Part shown: positions 33,935 through 44,411 of the stretch, one piece after another
Position numbering within the stretch: the stretch's first letter is position 1
Layout: the number at the start of each line of letters is the position of its first letter
Source of the DNA: Lactococcus lactis
GTDB taxonomy: Bacteria; Bacillota; Bacilli; Lactobacillales; Streptococcaceae
DNA length: 64,000 nucleotides
Assembly (NCBI RefSeq): GCF_029023865.1
Contig: NZ_CP118969.1
Span: 1,860,001 to 1,924,000 of the forward strand
Direction of reading: 5' to 3'
Made by a program: the position numbers and the translations under genes
Notes under the pieces: model-generated
What the model saw: only the letters and a program-made list of their open reading frames with translations
The model's database searches: none
Told to the model about the DNA's origin: nothing

Positions 33935-36481
33935 TTATTTTTTCCGAATCACATAAGGCATTATACCGTCATTAGCATAGTAATCTAAATCCGCCTGAGA
34001 ATCAAAGCGTAAAAGAACCTTAAAGTTTTTTTCGGAAGTACTTACAGTAATTTTTTCATGAATTTTGGGATTTTCTGGTAGCTCTATAGAAAAACTTTCA
34101 TAACCACTTAATCCTAAAGTTTCGGCATTTTCATTATCTAGAAACTGTAGGGGAAGAACACCCATCATGACGAGATTACTTCGATGAATACGTTCAAAAC
34201 TCTCAGCAATTACAGCCTTGACTCCAAGTAATTTTGTTCCCTTGGCCGCCCAGTCTCGACTGGAACCCATTCCATAATCCTTACCAGCAAGAACAATTAA
34301 TCCTTGTCCTTGTTCTTTATATTTTTTAGCTACCTCATAAATAGGTAATGTTTCATTATTGAATAGAGAATAACCTCCCTCAAGAGGAGCAACAAGCTGA
34401 TTTTTGATACGGATATTAGCAAATGTTCCCCTTGTCATTACTTTATCATTTCCGCGTCTTGAACCAAAACTATTAAAATCCTTATAAGCAAGTCCTCGAG
34501 AACTTAGATAATCCCCAGCTGGGGATTTTAAAGGAATATTCCCTGCTGGACTAATATGGTCAGTTGTGATAGAATCACCAAATTTTGCTAAAACATGTAA
34601 ATTTGACAGTGAAGCTATCGGTTTATTTATCATAGTTAAGTTTTCAAAATATGGTGGATTAGAAATATAGGTAGATTCAGATTTCCAGTCATAAACTTCA
34701 CTTTTCTTTGTTTTGATATTATTCCAGACTGTATTTTCATCAAAAACCTTAGCATAACTTTCAGCATATAAATCACTTGTTACGTATTTTTGCACTAAAT
34801 CATTCACTTCATCAGAAGTTGGCAGAATATCTTTCAAATATACCTTTTCACCTTCTAGATTAGTCCCCAGAGCAACAGTTGTTAAATTTTTACGAACAGA
34901 ACCCGCTAAAGCATACGCAACTACTAATGGAGGACTTGCTAGATAGTTCGCCTTCACTAATGGATGAATTCGACCTTCAAAATTTCGATTGCCACTCAAA
35001 ACACTCGTTGCAATCAGTTCTTTATTTCTAATCTCTGTTTCCATTTCACTTAAAAGTGGCCCTGAGTTACCTATACAGGTTGTACAGCCATATCCTACTA
35101 CATAAAATCCCAACGTTTCAAGATAAGGAAGGAGACCCGCTTTCTCTAAATAAGAGGTAACAACTTTTGAACCAGGAGCTAATGAAGTTTTAACCCAGCT
35201 AGGAACCGTAAGGCCTTGTTCTACTGCATTTTTTGCAAGTAATCCCGCCATCATCATAACATGTGGATTACTCGTATTGGTACAACTTGTAATAGCGGCA
35301 ATTGCAATTTTTCCATCCTCTTCTTTCAGAGGTTTTTGTTTTTTAGCAAAGTCTTCAAAGTTATTTGCTAGCTCAGACAATTCAAGCATATCTTGGGGAC
35401 GAGAGGGACCTGATAATCGTGTTGCTACTTCACTTAAATCAACATTAATCGTCTTATTATAGTATGGTTCACGTTTTTCGTCATAAAATAACTTATTTGC
35501 CTTTGCATAGGTTTCTACTCGCGCAACCACTTCTTCAGAACGATTTGTCGCCCGAAGATATTTCAAAGTTTCATTATCAATCGGAAAATATCCACAGGTG
35601 GCACCATACTCAGGAGCCATATTTGAAATTGTTGCTCTATCTGCTAAACTTAAATTTTTTAGTCCTTCTCCAAAAAATTCAACGAATTTTCCTACCACTT
35701 TTTCATCTCGTAAAATTTTTGTCATTGTCAAAGCTAAATCTGTTGCAGTAGCAAATGCTCCTAAATTACCTATTAATCTAACTCCTACTACTTCTGGAAC
35801 AGGCAATGAGCTAGGCTCTCCTAGCATCACTGCTTCTGCTTCAATTCCTCCTACTCCCCAACCAAGAACACCAAGGGCATTAATCATTGTTGTATGACTA
35901 TCTGTACCAAAAACACTATCTGGATATAAAACGCCATTTTTTTCGGTAATTACTTCACTTAAATATTCAATATTAACTTGATGAATAATACCTGTTGCTG
36001 GAGGGACTACTCTAAAATTATCAAAAGATTGCTCTGCCCATTTTAAAAATTCGTAACGTTCACGATTACGTTCAAATTCTTTTTTTGAATTTAACAGAAA
36101 AGCCTCTTCATTTCCTTGAAAATCTACTTGAACAGAATGATCAATTACTAAATCCACTGGAGTTTCTGGGTTAATTAGTTCAGGATTCTTTCCTAATTCA
36201 ACCATTGCGTCTCTCATTGCCGCAAGGTCAACAATAGCTGGAACTCCTGTGAAATCTTGAAGAACAACACGGCTTGGTAAGAAAACTGTTTCTTGACCAA
36301 CTTCCCCTTTTAAATAGTCTTTAACGGATTGAATATGAGCCTGATTAATATTCTCATCATTTTTCTGTCTAAGCAAACTTTCTAAAAGAACTCGTAAACT
36401 ATATGGAAAGTCTTCAATTCTTTCAGTTTCTGAGATATCATAATAATGGTATATTTTATTAGAAATACTTATTTTTTTCAT
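33935..36481 (-). CDS. citB: Aconitate hydratase
   Basis: Aconitase isomerises citrate to isocitrate through a [4Fe-4S] cluster. The 848-residue product is of the AcnA/IRP type. It shows VDLVIDHSVQVD, DSVFGTDSHTTMINALGVLGWGVGG, and the cluster cysteines in AITSCTNTSNP and YGCTTCIGNSGPL, ending with the swivelling domain (GDSITTDHISPAG, GSSRDWAAKG). Its start codon overlaps the gltA stop by 4 nt (ATGA). Together with gltA and icd it forms the oxidative branch that makes 2-oxoglutarate. Confidence 0.96.
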   Translation of the reverse strand: MKKISISNKIYHYYDISETERIEDFPYSLRVLLESLLRQKNDENINQAHIQSVKDYLKGEVGQETVFLPSRVVLQDFTGVPAIVDLAAMRDAMVELGKNPELINPETPVDLVIDHSVQVDFQGNEEAFLLNSKKEFERNRERYEFLKWAEQSFDNFRVVPPATGIIHQVNIEYLSEVITEKNGVLYPDSVFGTDSHTTMINALGVLGWGVGGIEAEAVMLGEPSSLPVPEVVGVRLIGNLGAFATATDLALTMTKILRDEKVVGKFVEFFGEGLKNLSLADRATISNMAPEYGATCGYFPIDNETLKYLRATNRSEEVVARVETYAKANKLFYDEKREPYYNKTINVDLSEVATRLSGPSRPQDMLELSELANNFEDFAKKQKPLKEEDGKIAIAAITSCTNTSNPHVMMMAGLLAKNAVEQGLTVPSWVKTSLAPGSKVVTSYLEKAGLLPYLETLGFYVVGYGCTTCIGNSGPLLSEMETEIRNKELIATSVLSGNRNFEGRIHPLVKANYLASPPLVVAYALAGSVRKNLTTVALGTNLEGEKVYLKDILPTSDEVNDLVQKYVTSDLYAESYAKVFDENTVWNNIKTKKSEVYDWKSESTYISNPPYFENLTMINKPIASLSNLHVLAKFGDSITTDHISPAGNIPLKSPAGDYLSSRGLAYKDFNSFGSRRGNDKVMTRGTFANIRIKNQLVAPLEGGYSLFNNETLPIYEVAKKYKEQGQGLIVLAGKDYGMGSSRDWAAKGTKLLGVKAVIAESFERIHRSNLVMMGVLPLQFLDNENAETLGLSGYESFSIELPENPKIHEKITVSTSEKNFKVLLRFDSQADLDYYANDGIMPYVIRKK

Positions 36482-37803
36482 CTTTCCCCCAACTTTATAT
36501 AATTTTTTGATTCTAAGACACTTTCATAGGCTGGACGGATAATCTTATTCATATTAATTAGTTCTTCTATACGATGTGCTAACCAACCTACAATTCTAGC
36601 AATCGCAAATAATGGAGTAAATAATTCTTGTGGAATTTCTAATATTCTATAGACAAAGCCAGAGTAGAAATCAACATTTGGACAAATCGTTTTATATATT
36701 TTCCGATTTTCCGATATTACTTTAGGAGCTAGCCTTGCAACTTTTTCATATAACTTGAATTCCTCTTCCAATCCTTTTTCTTTTACTAAAGTCTCGACAT
36801 AGGATTTAAAAACCTCAAACCGTGGGTCGCTTACACTATAAATGGCATGACCAATACCATAAATTAATCCTTGCTTATCAAAAACTTCTTTATTTAAGAT
36901 TTTATGGAGATACTTTTCTATTTCAGCATCATCTTCATAATTAGAAATATTTTCTTTTATATTTTCTAACATTTTTGCTGCCTTAATATTAGCCCCACCG
37001 TGTTTAGGCCCTTTTAAACTGGAAAGGGCAGCAGCAATTGTAGCATAAGTATCTGTTCCACTTGAGGTGACCACATGAGTCGTAAAAGTCGAATTGTTAC
37101 CTCCACCATGTTCCATATGGAGAATCAAGGCAATATCTAATACTTTAGCCTCTACCTCTGTGTAATGGCAGTCTGGGCGAAGCATTCGTAAAATATTCTC
37201 AGCGGTCGTCATTTTTGGATCAGGATAATGAATATAAAGACTTTCTTTTTTAAAATAATGAACATAAGATTGGTAACTGTAAATCGCAAGAAGTGGAAAA
37301 TCAGCAATAAGTCCCAAAGATTGTTCTAAAACATTTTCAATCGAGATATCTGAAACTTTCTCATCGTAACTAGCAAGAGCTAGTATACAACGGCTCATCG
37401 AATTCATCACGTCACTTGAAGGGTTGGTTAAAATAGTTTCACGGACAAAAAATTCTGGTAGAGTTCTCCTACTGGCTAAAAGGTTTTGAAATTCCTGAAG
37501 TTCATTTGCCGTGGGAAGTTCTCCAAATAACAATAGATAAGTCATCTCTTCAAAACCAAAACGATTTTCTTTTCTTAAATCATTAATAATATCTTTAATA
37601 TTATAAGCTCTATACTCTAAAATACCGGGAATTTGGTTTCCTTCTTTATCAAAAGAATGTATCGCCGAAATATTGGTTAAACCCGCTAAAACTCCTTTCC
37701 CATTAATGTCTCTTAAACCTTTTTTAACATTGTACTTTTTGTAAAATTCACTAGGAATTTGTGAATTTTTAATCATTTTTTCTTCTTTACTTAATAAATT
37801 CAT
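36478..37803 (-). CDS. gltA: Citrate synthase
   Basis: Citrate synthase condenses oxaloacetate and acetyl-CoA. The 441-residue product has the active-site regions MEHGGGNNSTFTTHVV, GIGHAIYSVSDPRFEVF and CPNVDFYSGFVY (catalytic Asp). The ATG at 37803 is preferred because GGAGG lies 6 nt upstream. The in-frame start 12 bases earlier contains that site. It is the first gene of gltA-citB-icd, downstream of a CodY box, so expression should rise when amino acids are scarce. Confidence 0.95.
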   Translation of the reverse strand: MNLLSKEEKMIKNSQIPSEFYKKYNVKKGLRDINGKGVLAGLTNISAIHSFDKEGNQIPGILEYRAYNIKDIINDLRKENRFGFEEMTYLLLFGELPTANELQEFQNLLASRRTLPEFFVRETILTNPSSDVMNSMSRCILALASYDEKVSDISIENVLEQSLGLIADFPLLAIYSYQSYVHYFKKESLYIHYPDPKMTTAENILRMLRPDCHYTEVEAKVLDIALILHMEHGGGNNSTFTTHVVTSSGTDTYATIAAALSSLKGPKHGGANIKAAKMLENIKENISNYEDDAEIEKYLHKILNKEVFDKQGLIYGIGHAIYSVSDPRFEVFKSYVETLVKEKGLEEEFKLYEKVARLAPKVISENRKIYKTICPNVDFYSGFVYRILEIPQELFTPLFAIARIVGWLAHRIEELINMNKIIRPAYESVLESKNYIKLGER

Positions 37804-37825
37804 AAACGCCTCCATCTATTTCATT

Positions 37826-37831
37826 ATTATA
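37826..37831 (-). promoter_or_regulatory. gltA -10 element
   Basis: TATAAT lies 23 bp before the gltA start codon. No good -35 is seen at normal spacing, which is compatible with a regulated promoter. Confidence 0.5.
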
Positions 37832-37854
37832 CACTTTTTATTCCGAAAATTATA

Positions 37855-37869
37855 TATTTTCTGAAAATT
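37855..37869. promoter_or_regulatory. CodY box upstream of gltA
   Basis: AATTTTCAGAAAATA (minus strand) matches 14 of 15 consensus positions. It lies about 25 bp upstream of the -10, with a weaker second match between. Lactococcal gltA is a known CodY target. Confidence 0.82.
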
Positions 37870-37892
37870 TAAATATTTTTTTGAAGAAAAAT

Positions 37893-37918
37893 AAAAAACC
37901 TACCCAAAAGGTAGGTTT
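37893..37918 (-). terminator. pycA terminator
   Basis: AAACCTACC pairs with GGTAGGTTT. On the minus strand it is followed by TTT and a T-rich stretch. Confidence 0.85.
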
Positions 37919-37926
37919 AATTTATA

Positions 37927-40900
37927 TTAATTAATTTCGATTAACAAGTCTTGAGTTTGAATTGCCTCACCTTTAACCACATGAAGGTCAACAATCTCGC
38001 CATCAAATGGTGCTTCAATAGTTGTTTCCATTTTCATGGCTTCAGTAACCATCAAGGCTTGACCTTTTTGAACTTTGTCACCAGCTTTAACTAAAATTTC
38101 AAGAACAGAACCTGGCATAGTAGCTCCAATTTGGTTTGGATTTCCTGTTTCGGCTTTGCGTTTAGCCACAACTTGAGTTTGTACAGATTGGTCATTAATT
38201 ACGACTTCTCGACGTTGACCATTTAGGTTAAAGAAGAGAACACGATTTCCAGCTAGGTCAGGTTCTCCTATTTCATCTAAACGAATGCTGAGTGTTTTAC
38301 CTTTTTCAATTTGTACTTCAATTTTTTCATTGAGACGCATTCCATGTAAGAAAGTAGGAGTGTCAAGTAGCGTAACTGCTCCAAATTCTCTTTGCATTTT
38401 TTGATAATCAAGGAAAACTTGTGGATACATGATATATGAGATAACTTCGTGATCTCCTGGTTCATAGCCAATTTTTTGTTCTAGGTCTGCTTTAACAGTT
38501 TCAAAATCAACTTTTTCTGCGTGTAAGCCTGGACGGTCAGTAATTACGGCTTTATCTTTCACGATAATTTTTTGTAATTCTTCTGGGAAGCCACCCACTG
38601 GTTGTCCTAAATCTCCACGGAAGAATGATACTACAGATTCTGGGAAATTAAGTTCGTTACCACGCGCATAAACATCTTCTTCTGTTAAATCATTTTGAAT
38701 CATAAAGAGAGCCATATCTCCAACTACTTTTGAAGAAGGAGTTACTTTAATAATATCTCCAAACATCATGTTAACTTTACGATACATTTGTTTGATTTCA
38801 TCAAAACGATGTCCAAGACCAACTGCTGCTGCCTGAGATTTTAGGTTAGTGTATTGACCACCAGGCATTTCATGCATGTAAACTTCTGTCTGAGGACTTG
38901 TAATACCCGCTTCAAATGGTGCATAATATTTACGAACATCTTCCCAATAATGGTCAATTTGTTCAGCATTTTTTACATTAATTGAGGCATGGCGAGGACC
39001 ATGTTCAAGTGCATAGTAAATAGATTGCATTGATGGTTGAGATGTTCCTCCAGCAAGACTCGCTGTTGCTACGTCAATAATGTCTACACCTGCTTGAGTT
39101 GCACCAGAATATGTAATAATTCCATTTCCTGAAGTATCGTGTGTATGCAAATGAATTGGCAAATCAACGGTATCTTTTAATTCTGAAATCAAACGATAAG
39201 CAGCTTGAGGTTTCAATAAACCTGCCATATCTTTAACTGCCAAGATATGAGCACCTGTTGCTTCTAATTCTTTTGCTAAGTCTTTATAGTATTGAATATT
39301 ATATTTTGGTCGGCTTGGGTCTAGGATATCTCCCGTATAACAAATTGTTGCTTCTGCAATTTTCCCATTATCTCGAACGGCTTGAATGGATTTTTCCATT
39401 TGGGGTAACCAGTTAAGACTATCAAAGATACGGAAAACATCGATACCTTCATGCGCCGCTACTCGGATAAATTCTTCAATCACATTATCTGGATAGTTTT
39501 GGTAACCAACTGCATTTGAACCACGGAAGAGCATTTGGAACATGGTATTTGGCATGAGTTTACGTAGTTTACGTAGACGATACCACGGTGATTCATTCAA
39601 GAAACGGTAAGCCACATCAAAGGTTGCACCACCCCACATCTCAGCTGAGAAAAGTTCTGGTAGCCCTTGGTCAATCGCTTGGGCAATTCCTTTCATATCT
39701 TGTAAACGTAAGCGAGTAGCAAGCAAGGATTGGTGAGCATCACGTAAAGTTGTATCTGTTAATAATACTTCTTTTGTATTTTTAACATAATCAACAACAG
39801 CATCAGCACCTTGTTCATCTAAGATATTTTTGGCTGTCTTTTTCTTTTCAAGATTAAGAAGGGGTTGACGTGGTTCTTCAAAATGACGTTTTTCAGTATT
39901 TTCAATCCCTGGGAAGCCATTGACTGTAATCATTGATAAATAATGCAGCGTCTTTGTTCCACGGTCACGTAAGTGTGGGAAGTTGAACAGACTTGGTGTA
40001 TTATCAATAAAGGTTGTTGTTGCTTGACCACTTGTGAAGTTTTCATTAGCAATAACATTAATCAAGAAAGGAATATTTGTTTTGACACCACGAATACGGA
40101 ATTCATGGAGAACGCGGTCCATTTTTCTTACGCTGTCACTAAATTCATTGGCAAAAGTACAAACTTTTACTAAAAGTGAATCAAAATATGGAGTTACTTC
40201 ATATCCAGCATAGGCATTTCCGACATCTAAACGTACACCAAAACCACCTGGTGAACGGTAAGTATCAATTTTACCTGTGTCTGGCAAGAATCCATTTTGT
40301 GGATCTTCTGTTGTGATTCGACATTGAATTGCTGAACCCAAAAGTGGAATTTCAGACTGTGCTGGAAGTCCAATTTCTCTATGTAAGTCTTTACCTTGAG
40401 CAATCAAAATTTGAGCTTGGACAATATCTACACCTGTGATAAGTTCCGTAATTGTATGTTCAACTTGAACACGTGGATTTACTTCAATGAAATAAAATTT
40501 ATCATCTTTAACAAGAAACTCAACTGTACCAGCATTAACATAGCCAACATTTTTACAAAGTTTGACTGCTGCTTCACATATTTCGTTACGGAAGTCCAGT
40601 GAAAGTCCCACGGCTGGCGCAATTTCAATGACTTTTTGATTACGTCGTTGTACTGAACAGTCACGCTCATGGAGGTGAATAATATTTCCATGATTATCTC
40701 CAAGAATTTGGACTTCAATATGTTTTGGATTTTCAATATATTTTTCAACATAGATTTCGCCAGAACCAAAAGCTCCAATTGCTTCTGATTTTGCTCTAGC
40801 ATAACCATCATGCATTTCAGCATCATTACGCGCAACTCGCATTCCGCGACCACCACCGCCTAAAGCGGCCTTAATCATAACTGGATAACCGTAAGTTTTA

Positions 40901-41340
40901 GCAAATTCTAAAGCGCCGTCGATATCTACTGCTCCATTTGTTCCGGGAATTCCTGGAACTTTCGCTTCGTCGGCAGCTGCTTTAGCTTTAATTTTATCAC
41001 CGAAAATATCCAAATGATGAAGTTCAGGACCCACAAAAACTAAACCTGCTGCGCGAACTTTGGTAGCAAATTCGAGATTTTCAGATAAGAGGCCATAACC
41101 TGGGTGAATAGCATCTGCTCCTGATTCAAGGGCAACACGAATGATATCATCAATATCCAAATAGGCATCAATTGGTTTTTTTCCTTGACCGATTAGATAA
41201 GATTCATCTGCTTTAAAGCGATGAACAGAATATTCATCTTCTCTTGCATAGACGGCTACAGTAGAAAGTCCGAGTTCATTACAGGCACGAAAGACACGAA
41301 CGGCGATTTCTCCACGATTGGCGACGAGTAGTTTTTTCAT
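37927..41340 (-). CDS. pycA: Pyruvate carboxylase
   Basis: PycA carboxylates pyruvate to oxaloacetate, supplying citrate synthase and aspartate synthesis. The 1137-residue single chain has an ATP-grasp biotin carboxylase domain (about 1-450, KKLLVANRGEIAVRVFRA, GGGGRGMRVA), a carboxyltransferase barrel (about 530-800, LLTDTTLRDAHQSLLATR) and a biotin carrier domain with EAMKMET, where Lys1103 is biotinylated. AAGGAG precedes the ATG. A perfect 10-bp hairpin at 41367-41391 lies just upstream in the likely leader. Confidence 0.97.
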   Translation of the reverse strand: MKKLLVANRGEIAVRVFRACNELGLSTVAVYAREDEYSVHRFKADESYLIGQGKKPIDAYLDIDDIIRVALESGADAIHPGYGLLSENLEFATKVRAAGLVFVGPELHHLDIFGDKIKAKAAADEAKVPGIPGTNGAVDIDGALEFAKTYGYPVMIKAALGGGGRGMRVARNDAEMHDGYARAKSEAIGAFGSGEIYVEKYIENPKHIEVQILGDNHGNIIHLHERDCSVQRRNQKVIEIAPAVGLSLDFRNEICEAAVKLCKNVGYVNAGTVEFLVKDDKFYFIEVNPRVQVEHTITELITGVDIVQAQILIAQGKDLHREIGLPAQSEIPLLGSAIQCRITTEDPQNGFLPDTGKIDTYRSPGGFGVRLDVGNAYAGYEVTPYFDSLLVKVCTFANEFSDSVRKMDRVLHEFRIRGVKTNIPFLINVIANENFTSGQATTTFIDNTPSLFNFPHLRDRGTKTLHYLSMITVNGFPGIENTEKRHFEEPRQPLLNLEKKKTAKNILDEQGADAVVDYVKNTKEVLLTDTTLRDAHQSLLATRLRLQDMKGIAQAIDQGLPELFSAEMWGGATFDVAYRFLNESPWYRLRKLRKLMPNTMFQMLFRGSNAVGYQNYPDNVIEEFIRVAAHEGIDVFRIFDSLNWLPQMEKSIQAVRDNGKIAEATICYTGDILDPSRPKYNIQYYKDLAKELEATGAHILAVKDMAGLLKPQAAYRLISELKDTVDLPIHLHTHDTSGNGIITYSGATQAGVDIIDVATASLAGGTSQPSMQSIYYALEHGPRHASINVKNAEQIDHYWEDVRKYYAPFEAGITSPQTEVYMHEMPGGQYTNLKSQAAAVGLGHRFDEIKQMYRKVNMMFGDIIKVTPSSKVVGDMALFMIQNDLTEEDVYARGNELNFPESVVSFFRGDLGQPVGGFPEELQKIIVKDKAVITDRPGLHAEKVDFETVKADLEQKIGYEPGDHEVISYIMYPQVFLDYQKMQREFGAVTLLDTPTFLHGMRLNEKIEVQIEKGKTLSIRLDEIGEPDLAGNRVLFFNLNGQRREVVINDQSVQTQVVAKRKAETGNPNQIGATMPGSVLEILVKAGDKVQKGQALMVTEAMKMETTIEAPFDGEIVDLHVVKGEAIQTQDLLIEIN

Positions 41341-41366
41341 TTTGACTCCTTAATGAGGCTTGCTTG

Positions 41367-41391
41367 GAAAGGTAATTGGTCATTACCTTTC
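41367..41391. repeat. 10-bp hairpin in the ftsW-pycA gap
   Basis: GAAAGGTAAT and ATTACCTTTC are perfect complements around a 5-nt loop. No U-run follows on the minus strand, so it is not a simple terminator. It may be a message-stability or attenuation element for pycA. Confidence 0.55.
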
Positions 41392-41445
41392 ACTCTTTCA
41401 TAAATTATAAAAATCTTTTATACACTTTTAAACGACTGACAATTG

Positions 41446-42708
41446 TCAATCGTTTTCATAAGTTGGGACACTGCTACTATAATGATTTGAGAGCTCAGAA
41501 ACTTCTCTTCGTTTCTCATCAGCTGAAATATTTAATGCAAATGCAATTCCCAACGATAAGACAAGGAAGGACGACCCTCCTTGTGATAGGAAGGGGAAGG
41601 TTACTCCTGTTTCTGGAATAATTCCGATTGCTCCACCCACATTGACAAAGACTTGAACTAACAATAAACCAGATACCCCAATCATAATGAGTGAGTTAAA
41701 GGCACTTTTAGCACGAATTCCAACAATTAACATTCTGCTTATCAAGAAAAAGAGAATAGCTAGAATAATAATTCCGCCAATGATTCCTAATTCTTCCACG
41801 ACAATTGGAAAGATAAAGTCAGTTTGAGCTTCTGGTAAGAAACCATTTTTTTGAATCGAATTTCCTAAGCCACGTCCTGTCCAACCGCCATTAACTATAG
41901 CATAGTATGAATTAGCTAGCTGGTGTCCAGAATTGGCTAAGTCTGTAAAAGGATTAACAAAAGCTTCAAATCGTTTATTGATATAAGCGATGGGTAAGAA
42001 ACTTGGAATGATATTTCCACCTACAATGAAAAGAAATCCTAAGAAAATGGCCATCAAAGATAGAATTAATTTTGAATAGCCGGAATACCAACGCCAAGAT
42101 ATACCGCTGGCTCCAATCATTATCAAAGCAACTGCAGCAATAATCAAAGTATTACCTAGGTCAGGCATGATAAGGTCAACCAATAAAATGGCAACTACGG
42201 GTAATCGCCAACCACCAAACAGTTTCTGAAAGAGCGTCTTTCCTTTAAAAATCTCATTTATATCACGTTTTTCAATTTCTTCTTGTTTTGTTGAAAAAAC
42301 TGAGGCTAAATACCAGATAATAAAAACTTTGGCAAATTCTGCTGGCTGCACCGTTCCGATTCCTGGAATATGAATCCAACCTCTGGCTCCATTTACGGGT
42401 GCTGTCAGAGCAAAACTGGAAGGCATTATTCTACAAAATATTAATGACAGAATCAAAATAACCATTATTGTTCCTATCATTTTTCTATTCTTAAGGGCTC
42501 TAAGTTTCAGACGGTAAATCACTGCAATCATAATGAGACTCAATAATACGAATGCTGTTTGGTTAATTACTAATTTATAAGGATTTAATCCTTTTTGTAA
42601 CTGATCAGGAACCGTGGTTGAAAAAACCATCACAATACCAATTCCTGCAAGAATTAGGTATGGAATCAATATAGAGTAGTTTAAAAAATTATTCTTATTT
42701 AAATTCAT
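41446..42708 (-). CDS. ftsW: Cell-division lipid-II polymerase FtsW (SEDS family)
   Basis: FtsW polymerises septal peptidoglycan with its cognate class B PBP. The 420-residue product has about ten TM segments and SEDS motifs: GARGWIHIPGIGTVQPAEFAK, DLGNTLI, SGHQLANSYYAIVNGGWTGRGLG, LPEAQTDFIFPIVVEELG and PFLSQGGSS. The ATG at 42708 follows GAGGAAAAAA, and longer readings run into the promoter. RodA is the alternative, but position upstream of pycA is the lactococcal/streptococcal ftsW context. Confidence 0.88.
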   Translation of the reverse strand: MNLNKNNFLNYSILIPYLILAGIGIVMVFSTTVPDQLQKGLNPYKLVINQTAFVLLSLIMIAVIYRLKLRALKNRKMIGTIMVILILSLIFCRIMPSSFALTAPVNGARGWIHIPGIGTVQPAEFAKVFIIWYLASVFSTKQEEIEKRDINEIFKGKTLFQKLFGGWRLPVVAILLVDLIMPDLGNTLIIAAVALIMIGASGISWRWYSGYSKLILSLMAIFLGFLFIVGGNIIPSFLPIAYINKRFEAFVNPFTDLANSGHQLANSYYAIVNGGWTGRGLGNSIQKNGFLPEAQTDFIFPIVVEELGIIGGIIILAILFFLISRMLIVGIRAKSAFNSLIMIGVSGLLLVQVFVNVGGAIGIIPETGVTFPFLSQGGSSFLVLSLGIAFALNISADEKRREVSELSNHYSSSVPTYEND

Positions 42709-43048
42709 TATCTTTTTTTCCTCATTCATATTATTATAGCATGAGTTGAATAATTTATAAAGATTTTCAAAGTGCTTATAAGTTTCTACCACCCAAAGAT
42801 AAGGTATTTCCGAATATATTTTTTAAACTGAATTTTTTCTTTTATAAATAGTCCACAAAATTATGATTAAAATTTTTTATCTGTCTCCATCAACTGCTAT
42901 TATAATGAAAAAATAATGTCTTTTTTTGCATAAAACACCTCTAATGAAATATTGTTTACTTTATTATATAATATTATCACAATTCTTAATAAGTGTACAT
43001 AGTAAAAACTTATTATAAATAAAAAAACAGCAAGATAATTCTTGCTGT
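42709..43048. other. Intergenic region between rpmG and ftsW
   Basis: The 340-bp AT-rich gap contains the ftsW promoter (-35 TTTATA 42756-42761, -10 TATAAT 42733-42738, 17-bp spacer) and the rpmG terminator at 43020-43048. I see no gene in the remainder. Confidence 0.55.
43020..43048 (-). terminator. rpmG terminator
   Basis: ACAGCAAGA and TCTTGCTGT form a perfect 9-bp stem with loop TAAT, followed on the minus strand by seven T. Confidence 0.88.
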
Positions 43049-43195
43049 CTAACCTTCACGATGAAGTGTAACAATTCGTTCTTTGGGACAAAACTTCATT
43101 GTTTCAACTTTTTCCGGATGGGTTGCTTTATTTTTACTACTAATATAATTTTTATTCCCACAAGAACTACAAATTAATGTGATTTTTACTCTCAT
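43049..43195 (-). CDS. rpmG: 50S ribosomal protein L33
   Basis: A 48-residue ribosomal protein of the large subunit: [21 protein letters not shown], then [15 protein letters not shown]. It has the CxxC pair and a third Cys (FCP), but the fourth zinc ligand is replaced by Lys/Glu, as in streptococcal L33 forms. The ATG overlaps the pmrA stop by 4 nt (ATGA), so it is translationally coupled. The coaE-pmrA-rpmG order is shared with streptococci. Confidence 0.93.
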   Translation of the reverse strand: MRVKITLICSSCGNKNYISSKNKATHPEKVETMKFCPKERIVTLHREG

Positions 43196-44409
43196 TCCAT
43201 AATACTCCGTTTCCGCAGATATTTTCGGAAATTAATAAAGGACCAAATAATATTAACAATGACAAAAAGACTTGTCCCTACAATTGCTGCTCGATAACTA
43301 ATATAACCTGCAATTGCTGATCCAACCAATGGACCGGTTACCATTCCTAAATTAGAACACATTTGTGCGTAAGCAAAAATTCTGCTGACACCTTCTTTGG
43401 GAGTAATTTTTGAAAGCAACGAATTTACTGACGGCATCAAAGCACCAGTTCCAAAACCAAGAAGGAAGCGTAATATCCCAAGTTGGAGTGGGCTTTGCAC
43501 AAAGGCCATTGGTAAATAAATAATAAATGTAAAAACAAGTCCAATCAAAATTAAACGATGCGAACCGTATTTATCTCCTAAACGTCCTAGAAAACTTGAT
43601 GATAACATTGCCGACAATCCAACTGCTGACACAATTAAACCTGAAATGAACATCAAATTGTTCGTGCTTGTCGTCAGGGTTTTGATATACAAGGTCACAA
43701 ATGGTTCAATAGATTGCGAGGTGATTTGAATAATAAATGTTGTCACTAATAATCCAAAAAGAATTTGTTTGTTACTGACTTTATTAATAATTTCTTTACT
43801 AGATAACATTTCACCCTTAGCAATTGGTTCAAAGTTTTCATGAACAAAGAAAATGGTTAGTAAAGTTGCTAGGGCTAATAGAGCGCCGACAATCAAAAAG
43901 ACATTTGCCATGCCAAACCACTCAGCTAATAACCCACCAAGTGAAGGACCAATCAGTGTTCCAGAAACCATTGCTGTTGCTAATGTTCCAAGGGCATAGC
44001 CTGATTTATCTTTTGGAGCTTGTGAAGCAATCATTGCTGTTGAGTTAGGGATATAGCCTGAGAAAAATCCCATTAGCAAACGTAATCCAAGTAACCACCA
44101 AACATTAGGGACAAAAGCTATTCCTCCCATTGTTAGGGTCATGACGATACTGGCACGTACCATCATCACTTTACGCCCATGTTCATCAGCTAAACGTCCC
44201 CAAATGGGGGCAACTAACCCTGAAGCTAAGGCTGGCAAAGAAAAAGCTAACCCTGAGTAAAGTTCAACATTTCCACCGCTTACGCCCAGTCCTTGAATAT
44301 ACAAGGGGAGAAAGGGCATGACGAGTGAAAATGATGAACCTACAAAAAAGCAGCCAATCCATGTTATAAATAAATTCCTTTTCCAATTAACTGTTTTCGT
44401 GCGATTCAC
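43192..44409 (-). CDS. pmrA: MFS multidrug efflux transporter (PmrA-like)
   Basis: A 405-residue, 12-TM drug:proton antiporter of the major facilitator superfamily. It has the A-motif [13 protein letters not shown] after TM2 and strong resemblance to pneumococcal PmrA ([35 protein letters not shown]). PmrA contributes to fluoroquinolone and dye efflux in streptococci. The substrate here is inferred. It begins 2 bp after the coaE stop and overlaps rpmG. Confidence 0.85.
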   Translation of the reverse strand: MNRTKTVNWKRNLFITWIGCFFVGSSFSLVMPFLPLYIQGLGVSGGNVELYSGLAFSLPALASGLVAPIWGRLADEHGRKVMMVRASIVMTLTMGGIAFVPNVWWLLGLRLLMGFFSGYIPNSTAMIASQAPKDKSGYALGTLATAMVSGTLIGPSLGGLLAEWFGMANVFLIVGALLALATLLTIFFVHENFEPIAKGEMLSSKEIINKVSNKQILFGLLVTTFIIQITSQSIEPFVTLYIKTLTTSTNNLMFISGLIVSAVGLSAMLSSSFLGRLGDKYGSHRLILIGLVFTFIIYLPMAFVQSPLQLGILRFLLGFGTGALMPSVNSLLSKITPKEGVSRIFAYAQMCSNLGMVTGPLVGSAIAGYISYRAAIVGTSLFVIVNIIWSFINFRKYLRKRSIME

Positions 44410-44411
44410 CT

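Noticed and set aside
42793-43019. Search for a small gene or RNA between ftsW and rpmG
   Set aside because: Only AT-rich sequence without a ribosome binding site plus frame, and no stable structure beyond the rpmG terminator.
43049-43195. Missing fourth cysteine in L33 as a sign of gene decay
   Set aside because: Streptococcal L33 proteins commonly lack it (CPRER-type ending), and the gene is otherwise intact and coupled to pmrA.
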